6,540 nt of DNA, taken from an uncultured Acetatifactor sp. (GTDB lineage: Bacteria; Bacillota; Clostridia; Lachnospirales; Lachnospiraceae). The stretch is taken from contig CANRZC010000133.1 in assembly GCA_947644185.1 (NCBI GenBank), positions 1 through 6,540 of the forward strand, read 5' to 3'. Both the position numbers and the translations under genes were made by a program. Within the stretch, counting starts at the first letter, position 1. Each line of letters starts with the position of its first letter. The notes under the pieces were generated by a model. That model saw only the letters and a list, made by a program, of their open reading frames with translations, did not search any database and was not told where the DNA came from. Below, piece after piece: positions 5,872 through 6,540 of this stretch.

Positions 5872-6087
5872 CTACGGGTGATTCCCCGTCTCATAGCACC
5901 ACCTGGCAATATCGGAAATCAGTTCCACCGGAACTGGCTTACTATATGGAAGCTGTATAGTCCCCTTACTGGTCTTGTATTCTTTCAGACGCTGGGAAAA
6001 CGCTTCGACAGCCTCCGGCCCCGGATACCGGCGCTTTCCCGCAGTAATGGCTCTGTTCCTAGTTCTTCCCTTCACTGCCTGCACCAC
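5872..6087 (-). pseudogene. 5'-truncated DUF1801 (YdhG-like) remnant
   Basis: The last 45-50 residues of this 71-codon frame match the C-terminal part of DUF1801 proteins, a small YdhG/iron-chaperone-like fold usually of about 115-140 residues. YPGPEAVEAFSQRLKEYK is followed by the hallmark TSKGTIQLPYSKPVPVELISDIARW. The N-terminal half of the family, with its conserved core strands, is missing. The first 20 codons (basic, MVQAVKGRTRNRAITAGKRR) do not resemble it. No ATG exists in the frame; the only starts are tandem GTG codons at 6087 and 6084 with no clear Shine-Dalgarno. The next upstream in-frame stop is TAG at 6127-6129. I found no lost N-terminal half in the other frames upstream, so it looks like a deletion remnant. 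A short expressed C-terminal domain cannot be excluded, since a promoter-like sequence lies just before it. The family match is strong; the pseudogene status is inferred. Confidence 0.68.
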
Positions 6088-6097
6088 CCAATCTGTT

Positions 6098-6132
6098 TTA
6101 TACAGTATAACACAAATTCTATCTAGCTAAAA
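6098..6132 (-). promoter_or_regulatory. Extended -10 promoter candidate with 13-base palindrome
   Basis: On the minus strand TGTTATACT (plus 6104-6112) is an extended -10 (TG, one base, then TATACT, 5 of 6). A weak -35, TTTTAG (plus 6127-6132), lies exactly 17 bases upstream. Transcription would start near 6097, about 10 bases before the GTG of the remnant, and could serve the DUF2200 and dehydrogenase genes. The -10 is embedded in the perfect palindrome TTATACAGTATAA (6098-6110), a possible repressor site. Confidence 0.42.
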
Positions 6133-6253
6133 GGACAAAATTCAGTTTTCATGATGCCTGTCCATCGGTGAACTATCTCAAGTCTCACTTTTTTGACCGT
6201 ATATATGGGAAAAGGAACAAAGGGCGGGCTCACAGGAAGCATCTCTATTCACC
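6133..6253. other. Intergenic stretch without recognised gene
   Basis: This stretch separates the cyclophilin-like gene from the promoter candidate. Only very short frames (under 12 codons) occur on the minus strand. I looked for a terminator after the stop codon at 6254 and found no stem followed by a U-run. A loose GTGA...TCAC pairing near 6165-6190 is too weak to call. Confidence 0.5.
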
Positions 6254-6540
6254 TTATCCCAGTGAAAAAGTCACCGTCACATCTCCACTTCCCAACGCAT
6301 CTTCCCAGCCGGTCAGATCATCAATATGCCCCAGTCTCGTGTAGCTCCAGGAATTGGAGCCATAGAAAATAACGATCTGGTTTCCATTGTATAGGACGAT
6401 ATCCCCGGCCTGTGTCGTGGTCTGGCTGTTGTTTGTCGGGAGTTTTGTTCCCAGAGGACCTACCTTTTCAAAGCCGGAATAGTCGCTCATCTGGATCACT
6501 ACAGGACTCTCCCGCATCATTTCCACCAGAGCAGACACGG
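6254..6540 (-). CDS. Cyclophilin-like domain protein, C-terminal part (start outside window)
   Basis: The 95 visible codons end a protein of the cyclophilin-like fold family (often annotated 'cyclophilin-like fold protein'), many members of which are secreted lipoproteins of Clostridia. The characteristic stretches are ESPVVIQMSDYSGFEKVGPLGTKLP, then a threonine-rich turn NNSQTTTQAGDIVLYNGNQIVIFYGSNSWSYTRLGHI, then the closing DLTGWEDALGSGDVTVTFSL. The chain is mostly predicted beta strand with no membrane segment in this part. A GTG near the edge (6538) could be read as a start, but family members extend upstream of this point (the segment before VEMMRE), so I treat the gene as cut by the window. 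Any signal peptide or lipobox would be outside. These proteins resemble cyclophilin structurally, but the isomerase activity is unproven in the family. It is probably a separate transcription unit from the genes downstream. Confidence 0.85.
   Translation of the reverse strand, partial: VSALVEMMRESPVVIQMSDYSGFEKVGPLGTKLPTNNSQTTTQAGDIVLYNGNQIVIFYGSNSWSYTRLGHIDDLTGWEDALGSGDVTVTFSLG

Noticed and set aside
6254..6538. GTG at 6538 as the true start of the cyclophilin-like protein
   Set aside because: No ribosome site can be seen, the codon sits 2 bases from the edge, and the visible domain appears to begin upstream of the window edge.

Overview
This 6.5 kb window looks like chromosomal DNA from a low-to-middle GC Gram-positive bacterium. 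A gut-type Clostridia/Lachnospiraceae member is my best guess, based on strong AGGAGG-type ribosome sites, the style of the encoded proteins, and a BcrA/LanF-like transporter tied to a two-component system. Every gene I can support is on the minus strand, so the biological reading order runs from high to low coordinates. Both ends cut through genes. No stretch longer than 300 bases lacks a gene, and I see no tRNA, rRNA, CRISPR array, insertion sequence or phage gene.

In transcription order, the right half (6540 to about 3960) holds the end of a cyclophilin-like domain protein, then a 166-base gap with a good candidate promoter at its downstream end. Next come a short 5'-truncated DUF1801-type remnant, a DUF2200 protein, and an sn-glycerol-1-phosphate dehydrogenase of the AraM/EgsA family. 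A 121-base gap follows, holding a hairpin and two overlapping 16-codon open frames, and then a ZIP-family metal transporter. The gaps are short and I see no intrinsic terminator between the remnant and the ZIP gene, so partial co-transcription is plausible.

The left half (3099 to 1) is a four-gene module: OmpR-type response regulator, ABC ATPase, ABC-2 permease, and a sensor kinase cut by the window edge. This is the layout of peptide-antibiotic (bacitracin/lantibiotic-like) sensing and self-protection modules. The kinase has a single N-terminal membrane helix and no extracellular sensor domain. The ATPase has a glutamate where most ABC proteins have the Q-loop glutamine, a known trait of lantibiotic-immunity LanF proteins.

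The most notable non-coding signal lies between the regulator and ATPase genes. Four copies of a GTAAAG box repeat at 12, 12 and 11 bases, starting right after the regulator stop codon. The last box is also one arm of a perfect 11-base inverted repeat whose other arm abuts the ATPase ribosome site. I read this as a helically phased binding array for the co-encoded regulator, controlling the transporter separately from the regulator. No entirely new system is evident. The unusual points are the operator array, the paired micro-frames before the ZIP gene, and the DUF1801 remnant under a promoter-like palindrome.
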